Below, one piece after another: positions 21,880-31,465 of a stretch of DNA of 64,000 nucleotides. Below the pieces are notes generated by a model that had not been told where the DNA came from, ran no database searches, and was given only the letters and a program-made list of their open reading frames with translations. The stretch lies in the NCBI RefSeq assembly GCF_017302275.1, contig NZ_JAFLDR010000005.1, positions 1 through 64,000 of the forward strand, in the 5' to 3' direction. The first letter of the stretch is position 1, and each line of letters starts with the position of its first letter. The translations under genes and the position numbers were made by a program. The DNA is from Sulfuritalea sp. Lineage in GTDB: Bacteria; Pseudomonadota; Gammaproteobacteria; Burkholderiales; Rhodocyclaceae.

Positions 21880-22934
21880 ACATCTGCCTGCGACGGCGCT
21901 TGTACCCCCTCGGCCTTGCCATTCTTCTGGGGCTTTCCGGCTGCGGGGACAAGCCGGCCGATGCGCCACCGGCGAAATCCGGACCACCGGCGGTCGACGC
22001 GGTCCGCTTCGCCGATCTGGCTTTCCTGCCCGAGCGCGAGGCGCCGGCAACCGCCCAGGGCAAGAACGAAACGCGGCTGGCGGCCGAACTCGCCGCGCGC
22101 ATCGTCGCCATACCTGTCGACAGCGGCGACAAGGTCAAGCCGGGCCAAGTTCTGGTCAAGCTCGATGCCAGGGATGCCGAACTGGCGCTGGCGCGTGCCG
22201 AGGCGGCGCTGGCCCAGGCCAATGCCCGCCTGGCGCAAGCCGAGGCGCAGTCCGCAAGGGCGCGCAGCCTCAAGGAACGGAACTTCATCTCGGCCGAGGC
22301 GCTGACCCTGCGCGAAACCGAACTCGCGGCGGCGCAGGCCGACGTCGCGTCGGCAAAGGCGGCGCGCGACACGGCGCGGCGTACCGTCGAGAAGTGCAAG
22401 CTCGTGGCGCCCTTCGCCGGCATCGTGCGCACACGCAGCGCCCAGGTCGGCGAAATCACCACCCCCGGCGCACCCTTGCTGACCCTGGCCGACACCTCGG
22501 AAATGCAAGTCGTCGCCCAGGTCCAGGCGCGCGATGCGGCAGGCCTCGCGGCAGCGGCCAAGGTCGGCTTCGATGCCGCCGGCACAGGGCACGAGCTCAA
22601 GCCGCTCCGCGTTTCGCCGGCGGTGAATCGCGAAGCGCGGACCGTGGAAGCCCGCTACGCCTTCGTCGCCACGCCGCCGGCGCCGGGTACCGAAGGCCGG
22701 CTGGTCTGGCGCGACCCGACGCCGCACCTGGCCGCCGAGTACATCCTGCGGCGCAACTCGAGTTACGGCGTCTTCGTTCTGGAAGGCAACACCGCGCGCT
22801 TCCTTGCGCTGCCGCAGGCCCAGGAGGGCCGTCCCGCCAGCGCCGACTTTTCGCCTGACGCGCGCATCGTCACCCGCGGCCGCCATGCGCTGCAGGACGG
22901 CATGATCGTAACGCTGCAGGCAGGCGGCAAATGA
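21876..22934 (+). CDS. RND efflux membrane-fusion lipoprotein, first
   Basis: The 352-residue HlyD/AcrA-type adaptor has a lipoprotein signal (LGLSGCGDK). A biotinyl-lipoyl half (IPVDSGDKVKPGQVLVKLD) and an alpha-helical hairpin of Ala/Glu-rich heptads (about residues 95-165) follow. Next come the second lipoyl half (FAGIVRTRSAQVGE) and a beta-barrel. It links the inner-membrane pump to the outer-membrane channel. It overlaps both tetR and the downstream permease by ATGA. Confidence 0.92.
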   Translation: MNICLRRRLYPLGLAILLGLSGCGDKPADAPPAKSGPPAVDAVRFADLAFLPEREAPATAQGKNETRLAAELAARIVAIPVDSGDKVKPGQVLVKLDARDAELALARAEAALAQANARLAQAEAQSARARSLKERNFISAEALTLRETELAAAQADVASAKAARDTARRTVEKCKLVAPFAGIVRTRSAQVGEITTPGAPLLTLADTSEMQVVAQVQARDAAGLAAAAKVGFDAAGTGHELKPLRVSPAVNREARTVEARYAFVATPPAPGTEGRLVWRDPTPHLAAEYILRRNSSYGVFVLEGNTARFLALPQAQEGRPASADFSPDARIVTRGRHALQDGMIVTLQAGGK

Positions 22935-25900
22935 CAGGTTTCTATGCGGGCCTGATCCGCAACCATCCGTTTGCCAACATCGCCTTCGCGGTGGTGCTGG
23001 TGCTCGGCGCGCTGGCCTACCTCGCCATGCCGCGCGAGCAGGATCCGGAGATCAACTTCAACTGGGTGATGGTCACCGCCATCCTGCCCGGCGCCGCGGC
23101 AGAGGATGTCGAGAAGCGCGTCACCAAGCCGCTGGAAGACGCGATCAAGGGCGTGGCCGACGTGCGCTTCGTGATGTCCTCGTCGCGCGAGAACGTGGTC
23201 TCGATCCTGGTGCGCTTCCGCGACATCGACGAACGCAGCTTCGACAAACGCATCAACGACCTGCGCCGCGACATCCAGAACAAGGCCAAGAGCGAGCTGC
23301 CGCCGGAGGCCAAGGACCCCCGCGTGATGGAGATCACCACCTCGAACGGCTTCCCCACGGCCATGGTGCTGGTTACCGGCCAGGCCGCCGACGAGGTGCT
23401 GCGCCTGCGCGCGCGTCAGTTCAAGGAGGATATCGAACGCATAGCTGGCGTCGACCAGGTCTTCCCCACCGGCTTGCGCGACCCTGAACTGCAGGTGGAT
23501 TTCGACCCCATGGCGCTGGCCAACCGCGGCCTGACGGCGGCCGATGTCTCCGACAACATCAACGCCTGGTTCCGCGACACCTTCGCCGGCAAGGTCGAGG
23601 TGCAGGGCGATGCCGAGCGCGCCGCCTGGCTGGTGCGAGTCGTCGGCCAGAGCGCCGATCCGGAGGAACTGGCGCGCATTCCCGTCGCCTCGGCGCGCAG
23701 CCGCGAGCCGGTGCCGCTGGGGCAGATCGCCGAGGTGTCGCGTGGCCGCGCCAAGGCCGGCAGCCTGGCGAGCTACCAGGGCAAGGGCGCGGTGATCCTC
23801 GCCGTGACCAAGAAGAGCCAGACCAACACGCTCAAGCTGGTCGAACAGGTGAATGACTACATCGCCACGCAGAACCCGCGCTTCGCCGCCGAAGGCGTGC
23901 AGATGCAGTTGCTCGACGACCAGACCGTGCCGACGCGCGAGGCGATCACGACCATGGAGCGCAATGCGATCCAGGGCCTGCTGATCGTCCTCGCCATCAC
24001 CTGGCTGTTCCTGGGCACGCGGGTCGCCCTGCTGATCGGGCTGGGGATTCCGTTTTCGCTCGCCGGCACCTTTGCCATCCTCCATGCGCTGGGCTACACG
24101 CTCAACATCTCGGTGCTGCTCGGCGTGGTGATCGCCCTGGGCATGCTGGTCGACGACGCCGTGGTCGTCGTGGAAACCATCTACTACCGCATGCAGCGCG
24201 GCGAACCGGTGCATAGTGCGTCAGTCGGTGCGGTGCGCGAGGTGTTCGCGCCGGTGACGGCCTCGGTACTGACCACCGTTGCCGCCTTCCTGCCGCTGAT
24301 GCTGCTGCCCGGCATTGTCGGCAAGTTCATGTTCGTGATTCCCTTCGTCGTCACGCTGGGGCTGTTGATCAGTCTGATCGAAGCCTACTGGATGCTGCCG
24401 GCGCACATGGCCGTGATTGCGCCCACGGCCGGAGACGGTCATCTCAACAACTGGCGCGACCGCTTCAACCACTTGCTGCGCGTCAAGTATTCCCGTGCGC
24501 TGCTGTGGGTGCTGCGCCGCCCCAAGCGCTCGCTGGTGATCGCCGTCGGCCTGATGCTGGGCGCGGTGGCCGCCGTTGGCGCCGGCATGGTGCGCATCCA
24601 GTTCTTCGCCTTCGATCCGATCCGGCTGTTCTATGTAAACGTGGATATGCCCGCCGGCGCGCCGATCGAGGAAACCCTGGCGAATGCCGAAAAGATCGAG
24701 GCCGCGGTACGCAAGCACCTGAAACCCGACGAGGCCCGCAGCATGTCGTCCTACGCCGGGGTCAAGTTCTCGGATACCGAGCCGCTCTACGGCGAATCCT
24801 ACGGCCAGGTGAATGTATCGCTCAACCCGCGCAACCACAACGGCATAACCGGCCGCGACGTCGATGAAATCGTCGAATCGATGCGCGCCGAGATCGAGGC
24901 CATCCCCACGCCGGGCAAGATCACCTTCACCATGATTTCCGGCGGGCCGCCGCTGGCCAAGCCGATCAAGGCGCGCGTCAGGAATGACGAACCGCAGGAA
25001 CTTCGCGCCGCCGGCGATGCGCTGCTGGCCATCGTCCGCGCCGTTCCCGGCACCCGCGACGTCGCCGACGACGACGTACCCGGCCGGCCGGAACTCGTGC
25101 TGGCGCTGGATCGCGGCGCCTTGCGCGCGGCGGGGCTCGATGCTGCCCGCGTGGCGCGCCTGGTGCGCCTGCATGCCGACGGCGAGATCGTCGCCATGAT
25201 GCGCGACAAGGGCGAGAAGCTGGAACTGCGCGTGCGCGCCCGCCACGGCAGCGGCAAGTCCGCCGGCACCGTGGGCGCCGACATCACGCGTCTGCTCGAC
25301 GATCCCGTCGCCCTGCCCGCGGGCGGAACGACGACCCTGCGCGCCCTGGTGCGCGAGGAGACGCGAATCGGCAAGGGCGTGATCAAGCACTACAACCTGC
25401 GCCGCGCCATCACCGTGGAAGCCGATCTGGAGAAGGCCGTCACCGACACCGTGGCCGCCAACAAGATCATCGCCGCCGAATGGAAGAAGGTCGCCAACCA
25501 GTTCCCCAATACCGACATCGATTTCTCCGGCGAACTCGACGACATCAACGAGAGCCTCGACGCCATGGCCGTGCTGTTCCTGATGGGCGTCGGCCTGATC
25601 TACCTGATCCTCGCCGCGCAGTTCAGGAGCTACTTCCAGCCGCTGCTGATCCTCGTCACCGTGCCGCTGGCCTTCACCGGCGTGGTACTGGGCCTGCTGG
25701 TGGCGTCGATCCCGCTCTCGCTTTACACGCTCTATGGCGTCATCGCCCTGACCGGCATCGCGGTGAATTCCGCCATCGTGCTGATCGACGCCGCCAACGA
25801 CCGGCTGGCTTCGGGCATGAGTGTGCTGCATGCGGCGGTTTATGCGGCGCGCCGCCGCGTGGTGCCGATCATCATCACCTCGGTCACCACCATCGGCGGC

Positions 25901-26062
25901 CTGTTTTCGCTGGCTGTTGGCCTCGGCGGCAAGTCGCTGCTGTGGGGGCCTGTCGCGGCATCCATTGTCTGGGGTCTCGGCTTTTCGACCGTGCTGACCC
26001 TGTTCGTCATGCCGCTCATGTACTGGATGGCCATGCGCCGCTTTTCCGGAGTCAGAGAATGA
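22931..26062 (+). CDS. RND-family efflux permease, first
   Basis: The 1043-residue protein has the RND layout: TM1, a large periplasmic loop, TM2-6, a second loop and TM8-12. The proton-relay Asp pair is in ALGMLVDDAVVVVE of TM4. The N-terminus (LIRNHPFANIAFAVVLVLG) lacks a signal peptide, as usual. Length is that of hydrophobe/amphiphile exporters, although the periplasmic sequence is not close to AcrB by eye. Probable export of hydrophobic compounds; substrate unknown. Its stop overlaps the second fusion-protein gene. Confidence 0.93.
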   Translation: MTGFYAGLIRNHPFANIAFAVVLVLGALAYLAMPREQDPEINFNWVMVTAILPGAAAEDVEKRVTKPLEDAIKGVADVRFVMSSSRENVVSILVRFRDIDERSFDKRINDLRRDIQNKAKSELPPEAKDPRVMEITTSNGFPTAMVLVTGQAADEVLRLRARQFKEDIERIAGVDQVFPTGLRDPELQVDFDPMALANRGLTAADVSDNINAWFRDTFAGKVEVQGDAERAAWLVRVVGQSADPEELARIPVASARSREPVPLGQIAEVSRGRAKAGSLASYQGKGAVILAVTKKSQTNTLKLVEQVNDYIATQNPRFAAEGVQMQLLDDQTVPTREAITTMERNAIQGLLIVLAITWLFLGTRVALLIGLGIPFSLAGTFAILHALGYTLNISVLLGVVIALGMLVDDAVVVVETIYYRMQRGEPVHSASVGAVREVFAPVTASVLTTVAAFLPLMLLPGIVGKFMFVIPFVVTLGLLISLIEAYWMLPAHMAVIAPTAGDGHLNNWRDRFNHLLRVKYSRALLWVLRRPKRSLVIAVGLMLGAVAAVGAGMVRIQFFAFDPIRLFYVNVDMPAGAPIEETLANAEKIEAAVRKHLKPDEARSMSSYAGVKFSDTEPLYGESYGQVNVSLNPRNHNGITGRDVDEIVESMRAEIEAIPTPGKITFTMISGGPPLAKPIKARVRNDEPQELRAAGDALLAIVRAVPGTRDVADDDVPGRPELVLALDRGALRAAGLDAARVARLVRLHADGEIVAMMRDKGEKLELRVRARHGSGKSAGTVGADITRLLDDPVALPAGGTTTLRALVREETRIGKGVIKHYNLRRAITVEADLEKAVTDTVAANKIIAAEWKKVANQFPNTDIDFSGELDDINESLDAMAVLFLMGVGLIYLILAAQFRSYFQPLLILVTVPLAFTGVVLGLLVASIPLSLYTLYGVIALTGIAVNSAIVLIDAANDRLASGMSVLHAAVYAARRRVVPIIITSVTTIGGLFSLAVGLGGKSLLWGPVAASIVWGLGFSTVLTLFVMPLMYWMAMRRFSGVRE

Positions 26063-27132
26063 ACAAAATCCCTTTCGCGGCAACGCTTGCCGCCTTGTTC
26101 CTCGTTGCTTGCAGCGAGCCGCCCGCGCCGGCTGCGCCCCTGAAACTGGTGCGTACCCTGAAAGTCGGCGCTACCATAAACCCAACGGCTGGCACCAGTG
26201 GCGATACGGCGAATTCGGGCACCGAACGCAGCTACAGCGGCGAAGTGCGGGCCCGCATCGAGACCACGCTGGGTTTTCGCATCCCCGGCAAGATCGTCGA
26301 GCGTCGCGCCGACGTCGGGCAGGCGGTGAAGCCCGGCCAGGTGCTGGCGCGGCTCGATCCGGCCGATGCCGCCCTGCAGGCGACACAGGCCGAGGCGCAG
26401 CGTGCCCTGGCGGCGGCCGACCTGGCGCGCACCCGCGATCTCAGGACGAAGAACTTCGTCAGTGCGGCCGCGCTCGATGCGCGCGAGACCGCCTTCAAGG
26501 CCGCCGAGGCGCAGGCGCAACTGGCGAAAAACCAGGCGGCCTACACCACGCTGGTGGCCGACCGCGCCGGCGTCATCGGCCAGGTGCTGGCCGAGCCGGG
26601 GCAGGTGGTCAGCGTCGGCCAGGCGGTGTTTCGCCTCGCACCCGATGGCGAGCGCGAAATCGCGATCAGCATTCCCGAGGGCGAGGTCACCGGCTTCAAG
26701 CTCGGGCAGGCAGCCGAGGTGCGAATCTGGTCGGGGCGCGACAAGCCCATTGCCGGCAGCCTGCGTGAGATCGCCCCCGCTGCCGATCCGGTGACGCGCA
26801 CCTTTGCCGCGCGAATCAGCCTCAAGGATGCCGACCCGCGCCTGCCGCTGGGCATGACGGCCACGGTGCGCTTCACCGGGACGGCGGGCGCCGGCGGGAC
26901 CTTGGTGATTCCGCTGGCCGCGGTCTTCCAGCAGGGCGACCAGCCGGCGGTGTGGAAAGTCGGCGCTGACGGTACGGTAAATCTGCAGCGCGTCAAGGTG
27001 GCGGCCTTGACCGATGCGGGCGCGGTGGTCAGCGAGGGCCTGGCCGGCGGCGAACAGATCGTGGCGGCGGGCGTCAACCTGCTGACCGCGGGCGAGAAGG
27101 TCCGCATTGCCGTCCAGGCCGCCGGCAAATGA
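26059..27132 (+). CDS. RND efflux membrane-fusion lipoprotein, second
   Basis: The 357-residue adaptor begins with a lipoprotein signal (FLVACSEP). It has the same lipoyl-hairpin-lipoyl-barrel order as the first one, for example ADVGQAVKPGQVLARLDPAD and ADRAGVIGQVLAEPGQVV. The two adaptors are only distantly alike, so this is not a fresh duplication. ATGA overlaps couple it to the permeases on both sides. Start at 26059 is set by the overlap and the lipobox. Confidence 0.92.
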   Translation: MNKIPFAATLAALFLVACSEPPAPAAPLKLVRTLKVGATINPTAGTSGDTANSGTERSYSGEVRARIETTLGFRIPGKIVERRADVGQAVKPGQVLARLDPADAALQATQAEAQRALAAADLARTRDLRTKNFVSAAALDARETAFKAAEAQAQLAKNQAAYTTLVADRAGVIGQVLAEPGQVVSVGQAVFRLAPDGEREIAISIPEGEVTGFKLGQAAEVRIWSGRDKPIAGSLREIAPAADPVTRTFAARISLKDADPRLPLGMTATVRFTGTAGAGGTLVIPLAAVFQQGDQPAVWKVGADGTVNLQRVKVAALTDAGAVVSEGLAGGEQIVAAGVNLLTAGEKVRIAVQAAGK

Positions 27133-30100
27133 AGCAGATCAACCTTTCCGAATGGGCGCTCAGGCACCAGTCCATGGTGCTTTACCTGATGATCGTGTTC
27201 ATGGTCGGCGGCGTGATTTCCTTTTTCAGCCTGGGGCGCGCCGAGGACCCGGACTTCACTTTCAAGGTCATGGTGGTGCGCACCCTGTGGCCGGGGGCGA
27301 ATGCGCAGCAGGTCGAGCAGCAACTGACCGAGCGCATCGAAAAGAAGCTGGCCGAGACGCCGTGGGTGGATGTGCTGCGTACGGCATCCAAGCCCGGCGA
27401 ATCGCTGACCATCGTCATCCTCAAGGACTACACGCCGAAGACCGAGGTGCCTGAGGCCTGGCGCCAGGTCAGGAAGAAGCTCGACGACATCCGCCATACC
27501 CTGCCGGCCGGCGTGCAGGGCCCCTTCCCCAACGACGAGTTCGGCGACGTGCAGATCAAGATCTTCGCCCTCACTGCGCGCGACGACAAGACCGGCTACA
27601 CCATGGGCGATTTGCGGCGCGAGGCCGACAAACTGGCGCGTGAACTGCGCCGCGTGCCGGACGTAAAGAAGATCGAACTCATCGGTGTGCAGGACGAGAA
27701 GATCTACATCGACGTCAGCCCCGCCCGCCTTGCCGCCATGGGCCTGGTGCCGAGCCAGGTGTTCGACGCCCTGCAGCGGCAGAACGCCGTGGCGCCCGCG
27801 GGGCAGGTGGAAACCGAGACCGATCGCGTGCGTCTGCGCGTCACCGGGCCTTTCGACAGCGTCGACGCGATCCGCGAAACCCTGCTCGCCGTCGGCGGGC
27901 GTTCCTTCCGCCTCGGCGACATCGCGCGCGTCAGCCGCGGTCTCGTCGATCCGCCGGCACCGCGCATGAGGGTGGCCGGCCGCGACGCCATCGGCATGGG
28001 CGTGGTGATGGCGCGCGGCGGCAATGTCATCGATCTCGGCGAGAACCTGACGAAAACCATGGACCGCCTGAAGCTCGACCTGCCCGTGGGCATGGACGTG
28101 CATGCCGTGTTCGACCAGCCGCAGATCGTCAAGACCTCGCTCAACCTTTTCGTGCGCACACTGGGCGAGGCGATGATCATCGTGCTCGCGGTGTCCTTCC
28201 TCAGCCTCGGCTGGCGCACGGGGACCGTGGTGGCGCTGTCGATCCCGCTGGTGCTGGCGATGACCTTTCTCGCCATGAAGATCTTCGGCATCGACCTGCA
28301 GCGCATTTCATTGGGCGCGCTGGTGATCGCGCTCGGCCTGCTGGTCGACGACGCCATCATCGCCGCCGAAATGATGGTGGTGAAAATGGAGCAGGGCTGG
28401 GACCGCTTCAAGGCGGCGACCTTCGCCTATACCTCGACCGCCTTTCCGATGCTGACCGGCACGCTGATCACGGCCGCCGGCTTCACACCCGTGGGCTTCG
28501 CCAAGTCGGGCGCCGGCGAATACACCATTTCGATCTTCCAGGTGGTGACCATCTCGCTGCTGGTGTCGTGGATCGTCGCCGTGATATTCACGCCCTGGCT
28601 CGGCTACAAGCTTCTCGACCCGGTGAAGCTGCGCGCGATCGCCGAGAAACATGGCGGCGACATCTACGACTCTCCCTTCTACCGGCGCTTCCGCGCCCTG
28701 GTGGTGTGGTGCCTGCGTCATCGCTGGCTGGTGATCGGCGCTACGGTGGCGATGTTCGGCCTGTCGCTGGTGGCCTTCAACAAGGGGGTGCAGAAGCAGT
28801 TCTTTCCCGCCGCCAGCCGGCCGGAGATCATGATCGACATCTGGCTGCCGCAGGGCGCCTCGCTCAAGGCCACCGAGCGCGAGGTCAAGCGCGTCGAGGC
28901 CCTGCTGGCCAATGATGAGCGCATCGCCTCGTGGTCATCGTACATCGGCAACGGCGCGCCGCGCTTCTTCCTTTCGCTCGACCAGCAGCTTTTTGCCGAC
29001 AACTTCGGCCAGATGGTGATCGTCACCAAGGGCCTCAAGGAGCGCGAGGAGGTGAAGAACCGTCTCGAAGCGGCATTCCAGTCTGACGACGGGTCCTGGT
29101 CGCACCTGCGGCTGCGTGTGGTGCGCCTGGAGAACGGGCCGCCGGTGGGCTATCCGGTGCAGTTCCGCGTGCTGGGAGAGGACCTGTTGGCCCTGCGCGA
29201 CAACGCCGAAGGCATCGCCGCCGTGATGCGGGCGCATCCGAACCTGCGAAACGTGAATTTCGACTGGAACGACCGCGTCAAGTCCGTGCGCGTCGAGATC
29301 GACCAGGATCGTGCCCGTGCGCTCGGCGTATCCAGCCAGGACGTGGCGCTGACCCTGCAGGGCTGGCTGGTCGGGGCGACCGTGACCCAGTTCCGCGAGA
29401 ACGACCAGCTGATCGACGTGGTCTGGCGCGCCGACGCCGGACGCCGGGGCGATGCCGATCCGCGCACGCTGTCGCGCCTGCCCGACCTCGACCTGGTCAC
29501 CGCCAACGGCCGCCATGTGCCGCTCGCCCAGGTTGCGCGCCTCGTGCCGGTGCTCGAGGAAGGCCTGATCTGGCGCCGCGACCGGCTGCCGGCGATCACG
29601 GTGCGCGCCGATGCGGTCGGTGCCATGCAGCCGCAGGCGATTTCGGCGCAGATTGATGCGCAGTTGCTCGAACTGCGCGCCAATCTGCCGCCGGGCTTTC
29701 GCATCGAACTCGGCGGATCGACGGAGGAATCGGCCAAGGGCGAGAACTCGATCAAGGCCGTGGTGCCGCTGATGATCGTCGGCGTCATCACCCTGCTGAT
29801 GATCCAGCTGCAGAGCATCAGCCGGACTTTCCTGGTGTTGCTGACCGCACCGCTGGGCCTGATCGGCGTCACCCTGGCGCTGCTGGTGTTCCAGGTGCCC
29901 TATGGCTTCGTCGCCAACCTCGGCGTGATTGCGCTGATGGGCATGATCCTGCGCAACTCGGTGATCCTGGTGGACCAGATCGAGCAGGACGAGCAGGCCG
30001 GCAAGAGCGAGTGGGAGGCCATCGTCGGCTCCACGGTGCGCCGCTTTCGGCCCATCGTGCTGACCGCCGGTGCGGCTATCCTGGCCATGATTCCGCTGAC

Positions 30101-30245
30101 GCGACAGGTGTTCTGGGGGCCGATGGCAGTGGCGATCATGGGCGGGCTGATCGTCGCCACGGTGCTGACCTGCCTCTTCCTGCCGGCGCTGTATGCGGCC
30201 TGGTTCCGGGTCAAGGAACCTGTCGCCGAGTCGGCGGCAGCGTAG
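27129..30245 (+). CDS. RND-family efflux permease, second
   Basis: The 1038-residue permease has the TM4 proton-relay pair in IALGLLVDDAIIAAE and a usual RND topology. It begins directly with MKQINLSEWALRHQSMVLY. It pairs with the second adaptor; with the first pair it forms a double-pump operon under the one TetR protein. The two permeases may form separate complexes or a heteromeric pump of the MdtBC kind. No outer-membrane factor follows directly; a TolC homologue lies 1.2 kb downstream. Confidence 0.93.
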   Translation: MKQINLSEWALRHQSMVLYLMIVFMVGGVISFFSLGRAEDPDFTFKVMVVRTLWPGANAQQVEQQLTERIEKKLAETPWVDVLRTASKPGESLTIVILKDYTPKTEVPEAWRQVRKKLDDIRHTLPAGVQGPFPNDEFGDVQIKIFALTARDDKTGYTMGDLRREADKLARELRRVPDVKKIELIGVQDEKIYIDVSPARLAAMGLVPSQVFDALQRQNAVAPAGQVETETDRVRLRVTGPFDSVDAIRETLLAVGGRSFRLGDIARVSRGLVDPPAPRMRVAGRDAIGMGVVMARGGNVIDLGENLTKTMDRLKLDLPVGMDVHAVFDQPQIVKTSLNLFVRTLGEAMIIVLAVSFLSLGWRTGTVVALSIPLVLAMTFLAMKIFGIDLQRISLGALVIALGLLVDDAIIAAEMMVVKMEQGWDRFKAATFAYTSTAFPMLTGTLITAAGFTPVGFAKSGAGEYTISIFQVVTISLLVSWIVAVIFTPWLGYKLLDPVKLRAIAEKHGGDIYDSPFYRRFRALVVWCLRHRWLVIGATVAMFGLSLVAFNKGVQKQFFPAASRPEIMIDIWLPQGASLKATEREVKRVEALLANDERIASWSSYIGNGAPRFFLSLDQQLFADNFGQMVIVTKGLKEREEVKNRLEAAFQSDDGSWSHLRLRVVRLENGPPVGYPVQFRVLGEDLLALRDNAEGIAAVMRAHPNLRNVNFDWNDRVKSVRVEIDQDRARALGVSSQDVALTLQGWLVGATVTQFRENDQLIDVVWRADAGRRGDADPRTLSRLPDLDLVTANGRHVPLAQVARLVPVLEEGLIWRRDRLPAITVRADAVGAMQPQAISAQIDAQLLELRANLPPGFRIELGGSTEESAKGENSIKAVVPLMIVGVITLLMIQLQSISRTFLVLLTAPLGLIGVTLALLVFQVPYGFVANLGVIALMGMILRNSVILVDQIEQDEQAGKSEWEAIVGSTVRRFRPIVLTAGAAILAMIPLTRQVFWGPMAVAIMGGLIVATVLTCLFLPALYAAWFRVKEPVAESAAA

Positions 30246-30275
30246 AATCCTGCCCTTGTCGGCATCAGTTAAACA

Positions 30276-30289
30276 TTAGAGTATGCTAA
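30276..30289. promoter_or_regulatory. MarR-type palindrome upstream of pcm
   Basis: TTAG-AGTATG-CTAA forms an inverted repeat in the AT-rich 65-base gap before pcm, overlapping a TAATAT that could be a -10 element. Such TTAG/CTAA half-sites are bound by MarR/SlyA-like regulators. No -35 was convincing. Confidence 0.35.
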
Positions 30290-30310
30290 TATAGAGTTCA
30301 GGAGACATCA

Positions 30311-30967
30311 ATGAATTTCGAACAAGCGCGTTTCAACATGATCGAGCAGCAGCTGCGTCCGGGGAAGGTGCTGAATCCGGGCGTGCTCGAGGTGTTGCAC
30401 GTGGTCAAGCGCGAGGAATTCGTGCCACCGGCGTTGCGTCGGCTGGCGTTTGCCGATACCGAAGTGCCGCTCGGCGGCACACAAGGTGCCCGCATGTGCG
30501 CGCCGATCGTCGAAGCCCTGGCGCTGCAGGCGCTGGCCATGGAGAAGCATGAGAACGTGCTCGAGATCGGCACTGGTTCGGGTTACATGGCGGCCCTGCT
30601 GGGGGCCCATGCCGACCATGTCTGGTCGCTGGAGATCGATCCGGAACTGGCGGAGGCGGCACGCGCGAACCTGCGTCGCGCCGGAGTGACCAACGTGGTG
30701 GTGGAAGCCGGCAACGGCCTGTCCGGACTGGCGGCCCATGCGCCCTTCGACGCGATCATGGTGTCCGGGTCGGTGGCCAAGGTACCGCGGGTGTTGCTCG
30801 ACCAGCTCAAGCCGGGTGGCCGGCTGTTTGCCTTCGAGGGCGCTGCGCCTGCCATGGAGGCCGTTCTTTATCGGCGCAACGCAGATGGCTTCAGCCGCGT
30901 GGCCGTGTTCGAAACCGTGGTCGCGCCCCTGCGCGATGCCGAGCCGGCGCCGGCCTTCGTTTTTTGA
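30311..30967 (+). CDS. Protein-L-isoaspartate O-methyltransferase family protein
   Basis: The 218-residue SAM-dependent methyltransferase shows PCMT-family features: MIEQQLRPGKV near the N-terminus, GGTQGARMCAP and the SAM-binding motif VLEIGTGSGYMAALL. PCMT enzymes methylate abnormal isoaspartyl residues for repair. This shorter variant next to a rhodanese and tolC is a common arrangement in betaproteobacteria, and its target there is not established. A clear AGGAGA site precedes the ATG. Confidence 0.88.
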   Translation: MNFEQARFNMIEQQLRPGKVLNPGVLEVLHVVKREEFVPPALRRLAFADTEVPLGGTQGARMCAPIVEALALQALAMEKHENVLEIGTGSGYMAALLGAHADHVWSLEIDPELAEAARANLRRAGVTNVVVEAGNGLSGLAAHAPFDAIMVSGSVAKVPRVLLDQLKPGGRLFAFEGAAPAMEAVLYRRNADGFSRVAVFETVVAPLRDAEPAPAFVF

Positions 30968-30970
30968 TCC

Positions 30971-31294
30971 ATGCGCCAGGTTTCCGCCGCCCAGCTAAGT
31001 CAATGGCTGGCCGACCCGCAACGCAGCAAGCCGCTGCTGCTCGACGTGCGCGAGCCGTGGGAATTTGCCACCTGTCGCATTGATGGCTCGCTCTCGATGC
31101 CCATGCGCGGCATTCCGGCGCGCCACAATGAACTGAATCGCGACGCCGAGATCGTCATGATCTGCCATCACGGTGCACGCAGCTTCCAGGCCGGCATGTA
31201 TCTGGAGCAACTGGGTTTTGGCAGCGTCATCAACCTGCAGGGCGGCGTCGCCGCCTGGGCGCGGGATGTCGATCCGGCCATGCCGACCTACTGA
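30971..31294 (+). CDS. Single-domain rhodanese-like sulfurtransferase
   Basis: The 107-residue protein is one rhodanese domain: LLLDVREPWEF, then the active loop MICHHGARS with the catalytic Cys, and the C-terminal NLQGGVAAWARDVDP. Such proteins carry persulfide sulfur or act in stress response. It starts three bases after pcm and is presumably co-transcribed with it. Confidence 0.92.
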   Translation: MRQVSAAQLSQWLADPQRSKPLLLDVREPWEFATCRIDGSLSMPMRGIPARHNELNRDAEIVMICHHGARSFQAGMYLEQLGFGSVINLQGGVAAWARDVDPAMPTY

Positions 31295-31366
31295 CACTCA
31301 TGGCGCCGAGTTCTATCCTTAGATGATGAAACACGCGAAGGGCGAATTGTCGGCCCGCCCCCCCAT

Positions 31367-31382
31367 CCCCCCTCGCGGGGGG
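31367..31382. other. GC hairpin in the rhodanese-tolC gap
   Basis: CCCCCC-TCGC-GGGGGG is a compact perfect hairpin in the 171-bp gap before tolC. No T-run follows on either strand, so it is not a standard terminator. The rest of the gap holds nothing recognisable. Confidence 0.35.
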
Positions 31383-31465
31383 CTACCAATCGGCTCGCTT
31401 GGCTCGACTAAATCGGGTCGCTTCGAACGAGTCGTTCCACATTGGCATTGAGCCGCGGAGCAAGC

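Noticed and set aside
24221-26083. 620-codon open frame antisense to the first RND permease
   Set aside because: Another GC-driven shadow; the plus-strand protein is an unmistakable RND pump.
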